NCBI RefSeq assembly: GCF_018413605.1
Contig: NZ_JAHCDN010000004.1
Span: 218,268 to 282,267, forward strand
Length of the DNA: 64,000 nt
Direction of reading: 5' to 3'
Source: Variovorax sp. PCZ-1
Lineage (GTDB): Bacteria; Pseudomonadota; Gammaproteobacteria; Burkholderiales; Burkholderiaceae_C
Shown here piece after piece: positions 63,840-64,000 of the stretch. Positions within the stretch are counted from its first letter, which is position 1. Every line of letters starts with the position of its first letter. The translations under genes and the position numbers were made by a program. The notes beneath the pieces are model-generated. The model saw only the letters and a program-made list of their open reading frames with translations. It was not told the origin of the DNA and searched no databases.

Positions 63840-64000
63840 TTACTTAACAATCTTAGCCACAACGCCAGATCCAACGGTACGGCCACCCTCACGGATAGCG
63901 AAACGCAGACCTTCTTCCATAGCGATAGGCGCAATCAGCTTGACGCTGATGGACACGTTGTCGCCAGGCATGACCATCTCTTTGTCTTTTGGCAACTCAA
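63840..64000 (-). CDS. tuf: elongation factor Tu, C-terminal end (start beyond window)
   Basis: The minus strand encodes [18 protein letters not shown], then [21 protein letters not shown] and [13 protein letters not shown] before TAA, the EF-Tu domain III end. The rest lies past the right edge. It sits 29 bp upstream of the tRNA-Trp gene and is probably co-transcribed with it. Confidence 0.97.
   Translation of the reverse strand, partial: ELPKDKEMVMPGDNVSISVKLIAPIAMEEGLRFAIREGGRTVGSGVVAKIVK

Overview
The window looks like a chromosomal segment of a betaproteobacterium in the order Burkholderiales, probably close to Comamonadaceae. Reasons: beta-type RecA, RpoB and RpoC; a Bug-family solute receptor; PHA-granule proteins (phasin and a PHA-system protein); the ribosomal/RNA polymerase order tuf, tRNA-Trp, secE, nusG, rplK, rplA, rplJ, rplL, rpoB, rpoC; and many copies of a short palindromic repeat of a kind I associate with that family. 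I cannot name a genus from sequence alone.

Layout. Positions 1-8.8 kb hold a truncated LysR regulator, uvrA, a DUF3237 protein, an acetoacetyl-CoA synthetase overlapping a Bug receptor, a DUF502 membrane protein and a MarR regulator. recA-recX (9-10.7 kb) and a small secreted protein follow. From 11.1 to 20.5 kb lies a lipid-storage block: phasin, patatin-like lipase, TetR regulator, iron-type alcohol dehydrogenase, a large reductase whose C-terminal half resembles cyanobacterial acyl-ACP reductase, a wax ester synthase/DGAT, an acyl-CoA-binding protein, the fluoride channel CrcB and a PHA-system protein. A second wax ester synthase/DGAT lies at 27.4-28.9 kb. Read together, these could turn acyl thioesters into aldehyde, alcohol and then wax ester, next to PHA metabolism.

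From 20.5 to 40.8 kb the window is rich in hydrolases and uptake genes: a PF10023 aminopeptidase, a molybdopterin oxidoreductase, an amino-acid-type binding protein, ArgE and a second M20 hydrolase, a DUF2817 protein, CoaX, two amidases and an M81 protein beside a complete dipeptide-type ABC transporter.

From 40.8 to 45.1 kb is a compact signalling locus: a LuxR-type regulator, a six-TM histidine kinase, an overlapping response regulator with an unusual receiver, and a convergent CqsA/LqsA/JqsA-type synthase. It is probably an alpha-hydroxyketone quorum-sensing system. map and glnD follow.

Between glnD and rpoC lies an AT-rich 597-residue gene of unknown function. It is bracketed by approximately 170-bp inverted repeats and looks like an acquired or invertible unit. 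The right end (51.5-64 kb) is the rpoC-rpoB-rplL-rplJ-rplA-rplK-nusG-secE-tRNA-Trp-tuf block on the minus strand.

Throughout the non-ribosomal part, a palindromic element of about 40 bp occurs at least 16 times. Most copies lie inside genes, in frame, where they add short peptides.
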